Positions 43,831-53,622 of a stretch of DNA of 64,000 nt are shown here, piece after piece. The DNA is taken from the NCBI GenBank assembly GCA_029249345.1, contig JAQWHM010000016.1:248001-312000 (forward strand), read 5' to 3'. Each line of letters starts with the position of its first letter. Position 1 is the stretch's first letter. This DNA comes from UBA10348 sp002469915 (lineage in GTDB: Bacteria > Bacteroidota > Rhodothermia > Rhodothermales > UBA10348). The position numbers and the translations under genes are program-made. A model generated the notes under the pieces. That model saw only the letters and a program-made list of their open reading frames with translations, made no database searches and had not been told where the DNA came from.

Positions 43831-45063
43831 TCAACTGTTGAGGTTCATAAACGGTTGCAATGTTTCCTCTGCCGATCGGGTATCTGGAAACCAAGAACAG
43901 ATGCGTTCCATTACTCGATCTAGCAACACATCAGGACAGGAGGCACCGGCTGTGAGGAGGATATCGACAGGCTTTTGGTTGGGAAGCCAATCGTGGGACC
44001 TTTCGTAGCGTTTAAACTCGTAATTGAAATGCCGGATCTCTGTATTCGATATCAAATTACTGTCCCCACTGACGAAATAAGTAGGCATGACTTCTTCGCA
44101 TAACTCAACAAGGTGGCTAGTATTCGAAGAGTTAGTGCCTCCCACAATGATGGCTAGATCTGCTCCTTCATTTATCAGAAAGCGCGTAGCATCCTGATTT
44201 TCATTGGTTGCATAGCACAAGGTATCACTGGTGTCTGCGAAGCTATCTAGCTCGGCACCTCCATCTCTGTCCAAAACGGCCTGTTTTAAGAGGGCGGCAA
44301 TTTCAGTCGTTTCCGTTGCAAGCATTGTGGTTTGGTTCACCACACCTAGCCGTTGCAGATCTCTATTTGGATCGAAGTCCGGGCTATATCGCTCTGAAAA
44401 GTGCTCAAAGAAATAGTCAGCGTTCTTTTCTCCACGAACAACGGAAGCTAGTTTTTCAGCTTCTTCCAGATCTCTAACTACGATGACAGGCGCGACAGCC
44501 TGAGCGTGGGAAACCGTAGCACGTGTTTCTTCGTGGTATCGTTTTCCGTGCACGACCACCGTGTAGTTCTTCGTGCCAATTTGCGAGGATCGGTTCCAGA
44601 CTTTCTCCACAAAGGGACACGTCGTGTTGTAGGCCTCAACGTCAACTCCGATATCAGTTAAGAGCTGTTGGGTCTCTAGGGTGGTACCGAACGCTGGGAT
44701 AATCACGATATCCTCTGCCTTCAGTTCACTAAATGGGATCAGTTGCTTTCCGGATGTGGTGCGCAAAAACTGGATGCCTCTGGCTTTAAGGTCTTCGTTT
44801 ACGTGGGGGTTGTGGATCATTTCTGAGAGCAGAAAAATCCGTCTCCCGTTTGCTTCAGAAATTGCTTTGTAGGCGATTTCAATTGCATTTTCCACGCCAT
44901 AACAAAAGCCGAAATGTCTGGCCAGCTTAAAGCGCACGGGTCCAAAGTCTAGGACGGAAGGAGACAAATCCTTTTTCCTCGGATCAAGGAGTTGACGAGC
45001 TCCCTTGACCTTTGAAACCAATGGGCTTTTGTAAAAATCTGGTACGTCGAATTGGCGAGCCAT
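43831..45063 (-). CDS. ispH: 4-hydroxy-3-methylbut-2-enyl diphosphate reductase IspH
   Basis: A 410-residue enzyme with the three cluster cysteines in FCYGVENAIE (Cys54), NTTCPFVEKVW and ASCPDVLLDRV. Length and the DFGPVRFKLARHFGFCYGV opening resemble the longer cyanobacterial/plant-type form instead of the 310-residue E. coli form. It performs the last MEP-pathway step, making IPP and DMAPP from HMBPP with a [4Fe-4S] cluster. It supplies precursors used by the carotenoid operon about 8 kb away and lies directly downstream of tgt. Confidence 0.92.
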   Translation of the reverse strand: MARQFDVPDFYKSPLVSKVKGARQLLDPRKKDLSPSVLDFGPVRFKLARHFGFCYGVENAIEIAYKAISEANGRRIFLLSEMIHNPHVNEDLKARGIQFLRTTSGKQLIPFSELKAEDIVIIPAFGTTLETQQLLTDIGVDVEAYNTTCPFVEKVWNRSSQIGTKNYTVVVHGKRYHEETRATVSHAQAVAPVIVVRDLEEAEKLASVVRGEKNADYFFEHFSERYSPDFDPNRDLQRLGVVNQTTMLATETTEIAALLKQAVLDRDGGAELDSFADTSDTLCYATNENQDATRFLINEGADLAIIVGGTNSSNTSHLVELCEEVMPTYFVSGDSNLISNTEIRHFNYEFKRYERSHDWLPNQKPVDILLTAGASCPDVLLDRVMERICSWFPDTRSAEETLQPFMNLNS

Positions 45064-45123
45064 GCAGATCTAGAACTTGGGTTGAGTGGCGCGATAGTAC
45101 GCTTTCGTGTGAAAGGTGTTCAG

Positions 45124-46251
45124 TTAAAGTCGGCGCTCAATGCGTGGCATGATTTCCGCTTTCCAAGAGGCAAATTCATTCCGGACAATCGCTTTTCTGG
45201 CCTCTCGCATGAGCCAAAGGTAGAACGTGAGGTTTTGAACGGAAGCGATTTGCATTCCAAGAACCTCTTTTGAGATGAAAAGGTGACGTAAATAGGCTTT
45301 GGTAAAGTGTCGTGATGCGTATTTATCCAGACCGGGGTCTATTTCCGAGAAGTCCATCTGCCACTTCTTGTTACGAATATTGATAATACCCTCGGTTGTG
45401 AAAATATTACCGTTTCTCCCGTTGCGAGTAGGCATTACGCAGTCAAACATGTCAATTCCACGGTGCACGTTTTCTACCAAGTTCGCGGGTGTGCCCACGC
45501 CCATGAGATATCTGGGTTTCGAGGTGGGAAGCACTTCTGTAACCACATCCACCATGGCGTACATCTGTTCGGCGGGCTCTCCGACGGAGAGCCCGCCGAT
45601 GGCATAACCGGGAAAGTTCAGATCGACTAACTGTCTAGCTGATCGGCGACGAATCTCGGGATAGACCACGCCTTGCACGATGCCAAATAGCGACTGATCA
45701 TGTCCGTAAAGGGGAGTGGTTGCATTGAATTGTTTCATACACCGTTCGGCCCAGCGCACGGTCAGTTCATTTGAGTTTGCGGCATAGGTTTCGGTCGCGT
45801 CGCCGGGAGGACATTCGTCTAACACCATCATGATATCCGATCCGATGGATCGCTGAATATCAACCACGGACTCGGGAGTAAACTGGTGATATGATCCGTC
45901 AATGTGAGACTGAAACCGGACTCCTTCTTCGGTTAATTTGCGTCGCTCGGCTAGCGAAAAGACCTGATATCCACCAGAATCAGTCAATATTGGACGATTC
46001 CATCCTTGAAAAGCGTGTAACCCTCCGGCTGCTTCTATTACTTCCATCCCTGGACGTAAGTACAGGTGGTAGGTATTCCCAAGAATGATATCGGCATTGA
46101 TGTCGGATTCGAGTTCTCGGGGCCAGACGGCTTTTACGGTACCGACTGTGCCCACCGGCATGAAAATGGGCGTCTCAATGCGGCCGTGACTTGTTTCGAG
46201 AAAACCGGCACGGGCTCCAGAGGGATCCGTGGATTCGAGAGTAAATTGCAT
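45124..46251 (-). CDS. tgt: tRNA-guanine transglycosylase (Tgt) with degenerate zinc site
   Basis: A 375-residue TIM-barrel enzyme that exchanges guanine-34 for preQ1 or queuine. The substrate and catalytic motifs are intact: DSGGYQVFSL, DIMMVLDECPP and FDCVMPTRNGRNG with the nucleophile Asp. The C-terminal zinc site normally has C-x-C-x2-C and His. Here the region reads DPGLDKYASRHFTKAYLRH, with Leu, Lys and Ser at the Cys positions and Gln in the ASVQNL segment where E. coli has His. I recall that Bacteroidota Tgt proteins often look like this, which would support an FCB placement. It is followed by ispH after a 60-base gap. Confidence 0.85.
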   Translation of the reverse strand: MQFTLESTDPSGARAGFLETSHGRIETPIFMPVGTVGTVKAVWPRELESDINADIILGNTYHLYLRPGMEVIEAAGGLHAFQGWNRPILTDSGGYQVFSLAERRKLTEEGVRFQSHIDGSYHQFTPESVVDIQRSIGSDIMMVLDECPPGDATETYAANSNELTVRWAERCMKQFNATTPLYGHDQSLFGIVQGVVYPEIRRRSARQLVDLNFPGYAIGGLSVGEPAEQMYAMVDVVTEVLPTSKPRYLMGVGTPANLVENVHRGIDMFDCVMPTRNGRNGNIFTTEGIINIRNKKWQMDFSEIDPGLDKYASRHFTKAYLRHLFISKEVLGMQIASVQNLTFYLWLMREARKAIVRNEFASWKAEIMPRIERRL

Positions 46252-46268
46252 ACGTCGTGTCGAAAAGC

Positions 46269-47336
46269 CTATTGCTGGCGAGTGGAATCGCTTCGCGTGT
46301 TTAAGTCTCCTTCCAGTGCTTCGAGTCGCTGCTGCCAGAGCAGGAGCTCCCGCTCCCGTTGGGTAATCTGATTGAAGGACTGTCTAAGAGCCTCTTCGCG
46401 TACTTCGAACGGAGCGGCCTCTACACTTCCTCTTTCTTCGAAATAGCGTCTGAACAACCAGTTGTGCTTGGCCGCTTCCATGAGCTCAGCCATTCTAAAT
46501 GCTCCCATTTCACCCCAAAAAGCAGCGTTCTCAGCCGACTGTGACACCGACTTGAGGTCAGTAGCGATAACGGCAAGTGTATCTGTGGTGGCAACGAGAG
46601 CGTCAAACAAAGCGGGATCGTTTAAGAGCTTGGCAAATGAGCCATCTCCAGAATCCGCCTTCGCCAAAATAGACTCAATGCCTTGGGTGGCTTGAGTAGC
46701 CAATTCTACTAGAATGTCAGCGTTCGCTTCAGCTGATGTAGCCAAAGCTTGGAGCACTCTTCGGGATTCGCTCGTTGTTTCGACAATTTCGACATACAGC
46801 GTAGAGTCATAGATCACTTTGCCCAGGGTGCCCTCGCCGCGCTGTACATCTCGCATGATTTCCTCAAATGCGACAGCAGCCGTTTCGAATGTTGTGACGG
46901 AAGCCATGGCCCGGTCCGTGATTTCAAACAAATCGAATGGGTCTACACCCGGCAGTAAATCTCCGTCTTCAAAGAGGTCGTCAATGTCGGCTGGGTTGAT
47001 CAGAACGATGATCTGTTCACCCACAAGGCCATCACTTTTGATCTGAGCCTGGGTGTTTTTTCTAATTAGGTGGGCCGCTTTTGTAGTGATGGACATGGAC
47101 ACTAAAATGGGCTCTCCTGGCGCAGAGGGTAGGGATACGTCTGAAACGCGGCCCACATTAATCCCCTGAAACTGTACTGGCGCCCCTTCCTGAAGACCAG
47201 CAACCTGCGTAAACTGGGTTTGCACTCGCAGCGTGTCACTGAACATAAATGTCCGGTTTCCGATGGTAAATAGCGCCACCACAAATAGCAAAGATGCTGA
47301 TGCAATCAAGACTCCTGTACGAGCGGTGCGATTCAT
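46269..47336 (-). CDS. MlaD-like MCE-domain lipid transport protein
   Basis: A 355-residue protein with an N-terminal membrane anchor (about residues 8-25). A single MCE domain (about 38-115) carries FTQVAGLQEGAPVQFQGINVGRV, and a long alpha-helical C-terminal part contains coiled-coil regions. Such proteins form hexameric rings or needles carrying phospholipids between the membranes. It ends the MlaE-MlaF-MlaD triplet, 18 bases after mlaF. The long coiled-coil tail is more like needle-type MCE proteins than the short E. coli MlaD. Confidence 0.85.
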   Translation of the reverse strand: MNRTARTGVLIASASLLFVVALFTIGNRTFMFSDTLRVQTQFTQVAGLQEGAPVQFQGINVGRVSDVSLPSAPGEPILVSMSITTKAAHLIRKNTQAQIKSDGLVGEQIIVLINPADIDDLFEDGDLLPGVDPFDLFEITDRAMASVTTFETAAVAFEEIMRDVQRGEGTLGKVIYDSTLYVEIVETTSESRRVLQALATSAEANADILVELATQATQGIESILAKADSGDGSFAKLLNDPALFDALVATTDTLAVIATDLKSVSQSAENAAFWGEMGAFRMAELMEAAKHNWLFRRYFEERGSVEAAPFEVREEALRQSFNQITQRERELLLWQQRLEALEGDLNTRSDSTRQQ

Positions 47337-47354
47337 GGGCGGGTGCTTTTGAGG

Positions 47355-48107
47355 TCAGTTTTGTTGAATAGTTTCACTACCGAAGAAGGTAGCAATTGCA
47401 GGATGATCGTGCTGACTGATTTCGTTTAATGGGCCGGTTGCCAGAATTTCGCCGTGATGCAGGAAATGGACCTGGTCGGCAATGATCTCAGCGCACAGCA
47501 GGTCATGGGTAATAGCCACCGAGGTGATGCCCCGGTCTTCCTGCAAGCGAACAATCAGGTCCGAAACCATCCGTACCGAAACTGGATCCAGTCCGGTAGT
47601 AGGTTCATCATACAGAATGATCTTTGGTTCAAGAATAACCGCTCTCGCTAGCGCAATACGTTTTTTCTGCCCCCCAGACAACTCGGCAGGGTAATGTCCC
47701 ACTTTTTCGGGCAGACTTACCCATTCCAGCGTTTCCACAATCCGATCTTTGGCCTCGGATGAAGTCAGTTCGGCATGACGATCAAGGAAAAACATGAGGT
47801 TTTCAAACACCGTCATCGAGTCGAATAGGGCTCCGGACTGAAATAGATATCCAATAGACAAACGGAGTTCATCCATTTCATCCTCGCCTAGCTCTTCAAC
47901 CTGTTTATCCAAGACTCGGATGGTGCCTTGATCCGCTTTGATCAACCCAACAATGTGTTTGATAAGCACACTTTTACCCGAACCGGATCCGCCCATTACG
48001 ACGGCAGATTCACCCTTGGATACATCTAGGTTTATCCCCCTGAGTACATCTAGCGAACCAAATGACTTGTGGATATTGTCCAATGATATGATCACGTTCT
48101 GATCCAC
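47355..48107 (-). CDS. MlaF-like ABC transporter ATP-binding protein
   Basis: A 250-residue ATPase with Walker A GGSGSGKSVL, signature LSGGQKKR, Walker B KIILYDEPTTGLDP and the Mla-type SVAITHDL switch. It shares one base with the MlaE gene (TGATG or TAATG junction). It powers lipid transport with the permease and MCE protein. No MlaB (STAS) or MlaC gene is found here. Confidence 0.9.
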   Translation of the reverse strand: MDQNVIISLDNIHKSFGSLDVLRGINLDVSKGESAVVMGGSGSGKSVLIKHIVGLIKADQGTIRVLDKQVEELGEDEMDELRLSIGYLFQSGALFDSMTVFENLMFFLDRHAELTSSEAKDRIVETLEWVSLPEKVGHYPAELSGGQKKRIALARAVILEPKIILYDEPTTGLDPVSVRMVSDLIVRLQEDRGITSVAITHDLLCAEIIADQVHFLHHGEILATGPLNEISQHDHPAIATFFGSETIQQN

Positions 48108-48823
48108 TACCCAGCCGTACCAAAAATCATAAGGGACAGACGAACGATGATGACATCGGTAAGCAGAATGAGTAGGGAGGAGCCCATTACAGCGCGCATG
48201 GCTGCCTGACCCACTTCTCGCGTGCCACCCCGAACGGTAAAGCCAAGATGACAGGAAACGATCCCTACAATAAATCCAAAGACAGCCGTTTTACCTGTAT
48301 CTACGATGACGTCACTGAACCGAAGGGACTCAAATGCGGTGCTTATAAAGATGCGATAGTCCATTCCAGAGGCCATCAAGGACTCAATGTACCCGCCAAA
48401 CATGGCGATAGAGTCGGTCCACAGTGTCAAGATTGGAAACATGATCATGCAGGCCAGCACCCGCGTGATAACTAGAAAATGGAATGGTTTGAGCGCTGCC
48501 ACTTCGAGTGCATCGATTTGCTCGGTAACTTTCATGGAGCCTATTTCAGCTCCAATTCCGGCTCCTAACCGTCCAGCTAGGACGAGTGCCGTAATCACCG
48601 GCCCAATTTCCTTAATTACCGAGAGGGCTAGCATATTGGGCAAGACCGCTTCAGCGCCGAAACGAACGAGTGTGCCACGGCTTTGCATGGCCATCACGAT
48701 CCCGATAGCCAATCCTGTTATTCCCGTTAGAACAAAGCTCTTGGTCCCTACTTCGTCCATCTGACGAAGCAACTCCCGGCCTTCAAATGGCTTTCTCCAG
48801 ACACGGGCAAAAAACTGACCCAT
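48107..48823 (-). CDS. MlaE-like ABC transporter permease
   Basis: About 238 residues starting at the ATG at 48823; a TTG at 48835 also fits. Five to six hydrophobic segments include the GIVMAMQSRGTLVRFGAE and ITALVLAGRLGAGIGAEIGSM motifs of MlaE permeases. The frame stays open upstream to 48902 and reads as a plausible MlaE N-terminal helix (PLTDFFAEFADLVRF), but no good start codon exists there, so the N-terminus may be slightly longer or altered. It is 75 bases downstream of tamB. Confidence 0.88.
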   Translation of the reverse strand: MGQFFARVWRKPFEGRELLRQMDEVGTKSFVLTGITGLAIGIVMAMQSRGTLVRFGAEAVLPNMLALSVIKEIGPVITALVLAGRLGAGIGAEIGSMKVTEQIDALEVAALKPFHFLVITRVLACMIMFPILTLWTDSIAMFGGYIESLMASGMDYRIFISTAFESLRFSDVIVDTGKTAVFGFIVGIVSCHLGFTVRGGTREVGQAAMRAVMGSSLLILLTDVIIVRLSLMIFGTAG

Positions 48824-48910
48824 GAATCGGACCAAATCAGCGAATTCTGCAAAGAAGTCAGTTAAGGGGTGGGCGCTATTTTTTGTGCGAGAGGTTATAA
48901 ATCAATCCAA

Positions 48911-51900
48911 TTAAAATGCATGCTGCCAGCGTAGGTTAACTCGCAATATCGTGCCCTTGTTCAACAGACTTAAAAGTAACTGCTGGACGAGTTCATATTC
49001 TATGGAAACCTGAGTTCGTTTTTCATTAGTTGAACTGGTGGATTCTGTGCCAGCAGCGAGACTAATAGGTAAGTTCACGGATACGTAAAGTTTCGGAGAG
49101 ACGTATTTCCCGGCAGTTAGTGTGAGTCCCTGCAATCCGGAAGGGACTATCTCAATAACATCCAACCCTAACCCCGACCCGGCCATGTTCTCAATTAAAT
49201 CAGTTACAGAGCCAATGGCTAGACCGGCTGCCGATTGGAGGTAGGCGTCCCCTTGGTTATCGCTGATCTGAAGAGCAGAGAAAGCCGGACGCCCTGTAGC
49301 GATATAGGAAACAATGTCGGAGAGTTCCATCGTAGGCTCAGAATCGAAGGTTACATTCAGCTCATCTGGAGTGCCCTCGGCAATTAATCGGATGGTAACC
49401 TCCTCGCCTCCTGAAGAGTGGGAGGTAACGGTATAAGAGGCTTCCAGACTCATATCCGGTGTTTCTGCGGCGCCATTAAAGGTCAATTCACCCCGTTCGA
49501 GATCGAATCGCTGCCCAAATTGTACGATGCGGCTTCGTTCTGGCAAAACGGATACGGATCCAAACACAAGAGCGTCTTCAAAAGGGGCTTTGGACACATC
49601 CAGGTCTCCTGTTAATTGAATGTCCAATCGAGGATTGGATTTCGATCGAACCCAGGTATCTCGCCTCATTTGTACCGTCAAGTCCTTTATGGTCAGCGTT
49701 TCATAGGCATCGAATGAAACGGTATCGGTGGCTGCAACGCGTAGTCCGAATCTCTGTTGGAGGGTGGCTAGGTCTGCATCTGACAACGTAATCGGCTCAA
49801 AAATGTCTGAAGAGGTGGCGTCGGACAACCAGAAATCTCCTCGGTTCACGGTTAACGTTCCGCCTAGTTCGGGGCGATCGGTCGTTCCGTCCAAGTGCAT
49901 GTCCCCGCTCACAACGGCTGAGTACTCGTGATTGTCAACGGCCCGAAAGTCTTGGGCCGAGAGCAAGACGTCAAATTCCCCGAGTTGTAGCTCCGGAATA
50001 CTGATGGACCCTTCTCCCGTGATGCGTCCATCTCCGGAGGAAGCAGAAAGACGGTCTACAAGTATTTGGTCTCCTTCAAAACGAAAAGCTGCCTGAATAT
50101 CGTCAACGATCATTCCTCGACGTTTTCCCAAGACAGGAAGGCCTAATTCTCCGTCAGTTAGGCTCAAGGAGCCTTCTAAAAATGGGGCTTCGGAGGTTCC
50201 TTTGACATCTACCGTGCCAGAAATACGCCCCTTTAATCGGTCCATCAGTTCAGGATCCATGATTCCACGAATCCAATCTATTGGATAGTCATTAGCTTTC
50301 AATTGAAGGCGGACGGGGAGCGTTGATTCTGGACTTGGAATAAGGCCCGATAGACTAATCACTTGCTCATCCGTCACATCCATACCAGCACTCAGTCGGG
50401 TGCCTTCTTGGTCTGTGCTAAATTCCAGATGCAGCGCCCCGGCTGCTTGCTTAAAGGCCTGTATATCTCCATCTAGGGATCCCTGAAGCTCTATTCCGGA
50501 GCTGTCTTCGGCTACCGTGATCGTCCCGTCGAATGTACCGTCTAGGTGTGGATAGCTAAATAGTTGGGCCCACGGACCTATATGGACTTTTTGAACGCTG
50601 ACTAGGTTTCTTGAAGCCGCTCCCAGATTTGAAGAAACACCGATGATTCGCTGTTCTCCTGATATCAAGACGAGGGGGTTTTGCAATTGACGGGTGTCCA
50701 GATTGAATGCCGAAGTACCGACCATTTCCCAGGAATCATCTGCGAGTTGAGCGTTGAATTCATTGAGATAAATGCTGATCGAAGAGTCCATCGGAGAAAA
50801 AGAGAGGTTAGCCTCTCCAGATCCATGATCTCCAAGATCTAGTTTAGCACGCGTCGTTATTTCCTGGCCGTCATAAAGCGCCTTTATTTCTATCGACTCC
50901 GAGTTGATCATTCCGAATTCGATCAGTTGCAGACGAGCGGTCAATTCGGCTGATCCGGGCCGCAGATCTTCTCCTAGTTCAGCTAATACACGGGCCTGAA
51001 CGCTATTCGCTGTTACCGCTGGATGATGGGGGCGCATCAACGACAGGTCTGCAATGAGTCTTAATGCACCAAAAGACCCCAAAACCTCGCCATCAGACGT
51101 CAATTCAGTAAATCTGATCTCTTGATCCTGAAGGAAAGAGAACGAATTGAAAGAATCATTTAAGGTAAGTTCATACCGCAGGTCAGAAGCCTGATCCGAT
51201 GGCGAAAGAGGTAGGAAGCCAGCAGCCGACATCGTTCCAAATTGGGTCGAGATGTCGAGTGAGTCAATTTTAACCCCTGCATCATTGATTAAGCCTCGGG
51301 CGATTCCCGTGTGTACGTCCAAATCTTCTATGGATCCCGAGAGAGAATCTACTTCCATGCTGAAGTCAGAGAAATCTGCTTCGCTACGTTCTGCATTGAG
51401 GACTGAATTGAAGGTGATCGATGAGACCATGTCCAAACCGGCGAGCGCGGCGAGGTCCGCATTCTCGACATTTACGGTACCGAAAAGGAATGCATCTGTT
51501 AGCCCATACGAAGCGCGAACCTCGCCGCGCTCTAATTGGGCCTTCAACTCACCAGCCGAAGAGGTAGTGTCTCCTCGCACGGAACCCGACAGAGCCTCTA
51601 TTTCACCCATGTTCAACCTGGAACCTGCTTTGAGATCAATACTGGCCTCGAAGGGAAACGCATCGACTAGCTTAAGATCGGCCTCAAATTGCCCGGTAAG
51701 CAGGGATTCGTGATCCAGGTCTAGTAATAAAAAGGGGTCAAACTTCTGCAATGCCCCTTGAATGGTCACCCATTGGTATTCCGGATTCCAATTCAATAGG
51801 GCGTTAAGGTGCGCATCTGGACCCGTTTGAGAGGATATCTGCGCGGAGATCTTGCCTTCAGATAGGCGCAGGTCGGCTGAACCTTCAATTGGATGACCAT

Positions 51901-53620
51901 TTAACTCCGATCCATCAAAATGGAGAACCAGCGTGCCCATCTCCGCTTGCAGATCAGATTCACCGGAGAAAAATCCATTCAACGCGGAGTGTCCGGCTTC
52001 ACTTCCAGCCAGCGAAAAGACATCTACGTTTTGTAGTGTGCCTTCCTCGATGATGAATTGAGTTTCATCCAGACGCGCCTTAAGAGTTACCGACCCTGCG
52101 TTGTTTAAACTGAAAGCAGAGGTCTGCAGGTCGAGATTCGACATCGAACCGTCGGCGCTGAAAAGGAGCTTGTCAAGTGGAATGGTTGCGCTCCTGCACC
52201 CAGCCATTTGGCCCTCCACGGACACATGATCCGATGCGTATTCTCCGCCGAACGGTCCACCCTTTATGGTGCAGTCTCCGATCGAGGACGGCTCGACTCG
52301 GCCACTAAAGGTGGCATCGGTCAAGGTATATCCATCGAGATGCATGATGAGATCTAGAGTCGCATTCACATTACTAGAAAGGGAGGAGGTTGGGTCTCCC
52401 GGCATACTCCAATCAGAAAAATCCCAATTTGAGGTCATTTCACCCTCGGGGGATAGGCTGCCGCTTCCGACAAGGCGTCCATTCGATGTATTCAGGTCGG
52501 TAGAAAAGGAGACATTATCGTTTTGAAGCGATGACTCAATTGTGGATGGGAGCAGCTTCACGGGGCCCAGCGTCCCCTTGGTCATCGAGAGGGCTAGATA
52601 TCCGTTTCCTTCAGATAGATCTACGTTTAATTGCCCTTCTAAATCGGTCAGACTCTCAAGGGAGGCATGAAGATGGCTCGGTTGTAGGCCATTTATGAAA
52701 AGGTTGATGGCGTGGGTATTAGGAGTGCGGTAGTTCGTCCAGCCCTCAGCCGTCGCCGTTCCCGATTTCAACGTGGTGAAAACTGCCTTGAACCCAGCAG
52801 AATCTGGCGTTCCAAAGTGCGTGATGTCCCAGTTCACTTTCTCGGAGTCCAATAATCCGGGCACAAAAGGAACGACATCTTTCATATCAAGGACTCCCTG
52901 GCCTTTTAGGTCAAACGACTTGAGCCCTGCATCGTCTCTCTCCATGGATCCTGATAGATGACCTGAACTTCGCTCTGTATCGAGGGAGAAGGCAAACGAT
53001 GAGGGAACATCAGTCATGAAGGAGCCAGAAAGGCCCAGTAAACCTTGAGAGTCGGTATCGATATACTCAATAGCCGCCCAAAGAGTATCGAGCCGAGCTT
53101 CAATGGATTCGCCAAGTACGAGGCCTTGAAGCTGGATAGCCGAGTCGGCGATGCGGGCCAGCGCAGACGAATCTGTTCGAATAACGGCGGATGCTTTGGT
53201 TGCGTGTATCTCTTGAACTGAAAATGATGTCTTGCTCTCGGACGGGGGCAGTTCAGGAAACACAAATGATCCATCTGCTCGGCGAGTCACATCGGCTCGA
53301 ACACCCGCAATGTGCACAGCTTCAATGGATCCGGAAAGAACCTGTAATAGCCCAAAATCAATAGAAACCGAGTCTACTTGGACCTGGGTCGAATCATCCG
53401 TAGTGGCTAGCGTCGTGCCGGTGATGGTCACATGACTAAACGCGGAGCCTTCGACTTTGTCGATGTGAAGAGACCCCGTCGCCAACAGGTCTTGGGTGAA
53501 ATATCGGGCACCCCATGTCAATACAGCGGAGGAGTGGGCTAATCCCCAACTTATTATGAGGACCATCACCGGCACGAGCCACCATCTGGAAAGGTGATAT
53601 GTCTTGGCGTCTTGCGTCAC
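48911..53620 (-). CDS. TamB-like envelope-spanning lipid transfer protein
   Basis: About 1569 residues starting at the GTG at 53620, two bases after the TamA stop; longer in-frame starts overlap TamA. An N-terminal membrane segment (about residues 16-32) is followed by more than 1400 residues of beta-strand-rich repeats, each short and glycine/serine containing. A C-terminal DUF490 region (GELTFNGAAETPDMSLEASY, then LSDIVSYIATGRP) ends in Phe. TamB and other AsmA-like proteins form a hydrophobic groove bridging the membranes for phospholipid flow. It is placed between TamA and the Mla genes, which supports an envelope lipid role. Confidence 0.9.
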   Translation of the reverse strand: MTQDAKTYHLSRWWLVPVMVLIISWGLAHSSAVLTWGARYFTQDLLATGSLHIDKVEGSAFSHVTITGTTLATTDDSTQVQVDSVSIDFGLLQVLSGSIEAVHIAGVRADVTRRADGSFVFPELPPSESKTSFSVQEIHATKASAVIRTDSSALARIADSAIQLQGLVLGESIEARLDTLWAAIEYIDTDSQGLLGLSGSFMTDVPSSFAFSLDTERSSGHLSGSMERDDAGLKSFDLKGQGVLDMKDVVPFVPGLLDSEKVNWDITHFGTPDSAGFKAVFTTLKSGTATAEGWTNYRTPNTHAINLFINGLQPSHLHASLESLTDLEGQLNVDLSEGNGYLALSMTKGTLGPVKLLPSTIESSLQNDNVSFSTDLNTSNGRLVGSGSLSPEGEMTSNWDFSDWSMPGDPTSSLSSNVNATLDLIMHLDGYTLTDATFSGRVEPSSIGDCTIKGGPFGGEYASDHVSVEGQMAGCRSATIPLDKLLFSADGSMSNLDLQTSAFSLNNAGSVTLKARLDETQFIIEEGTLQNVDVFSLAGSEAGHSALNGFFSGESDLQAEMGTLVLHFDGSELNGHPIEGSADLRLSEGKISAQISSQTGPDAHLNALLNWNPEYQWVTIQGALQKFDPFLLLDLDHESLLTGQFEADLKLVDAFPFEASIDLKAGSRLNMGEIEALSGSVRGDTTSSAGELKAQLERGEVRASYGLTDAFLFGTVNVENADLAALAGLDMVSSITFNSVLNAERSEADFSDFSMEVDSLSGSIEDLDVHTGIARGLINDAGVKIDSLDISTQFGTMSAAGFLPLSPSDQASDLRYELTLNDSFNSFSFLQDQEIRFTELTSDGEVLGSFGALRLIADLSLMRPHHPAVTANSVQARVLAELGEDLRPGSAELTARLQLIEFGMINSESIEIKALYDGQEITTRAKLDLGDHGSGEANLSFSPMDSSISIYLNEFNAQLADDSWEMVGTSAFNLDTRQLQNPLVLISGEQRIIGVSSNLGAASRNLVSVQKVHIGPWAQLFSYPHLDGTFDGTITVAEDSSGIELQGSLDGDIQAFKQAAGALHLEFSTDQEGTRLSAGMDVTDEQVISLSGLIPSPESTLPVRLQLKANDYPIDWIRGIMDPELMDRLKGRISGTVDVKGTSEAPFLEGSLSLTDGELGLPVLGKRRGMIVDDIQAAFRFEGDQILVDRLSASSGDGRITGEGSISIPELQLGEFDVLLSAQDFRAVDNHEYSAVVSGDMHLDGTTDRPELGGTLTVNRGDFWLSDATSSDIFEPITLSDADLATLQQRFGLRVAATDTVSFDAYETLTIKDLTVQMRRDTWVRSKSNPRLDIQLTGDLDVSKAPFEDALVFGSVSVLPERSRIVQFGQRFDLERGELTFNGAAETPDMSLEASYTVTSHSSGGEEVTIRLIAEGTPDELNVTFDSEPTMELSDIVSYIATGRPAFSALQISDNQGDAYLQSAAGLAIGSVTDLIENMAGSGLGLDVIEIVPSGLQGLTLTAGKYVSPKLYVSVNLPISLAAGTESTSSTNEKRTQVSIEYELVQQLLLSLLNKGTILRVNLRWQHAF

Positions 53621-53622
53621 GC

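Noticed and set aside
51252..51713. Long plus-strand ORFs opposite tamB and other minus genes
   Set aside because: They are antisense shadows with no domain and biased composition produced by the real coding strand.
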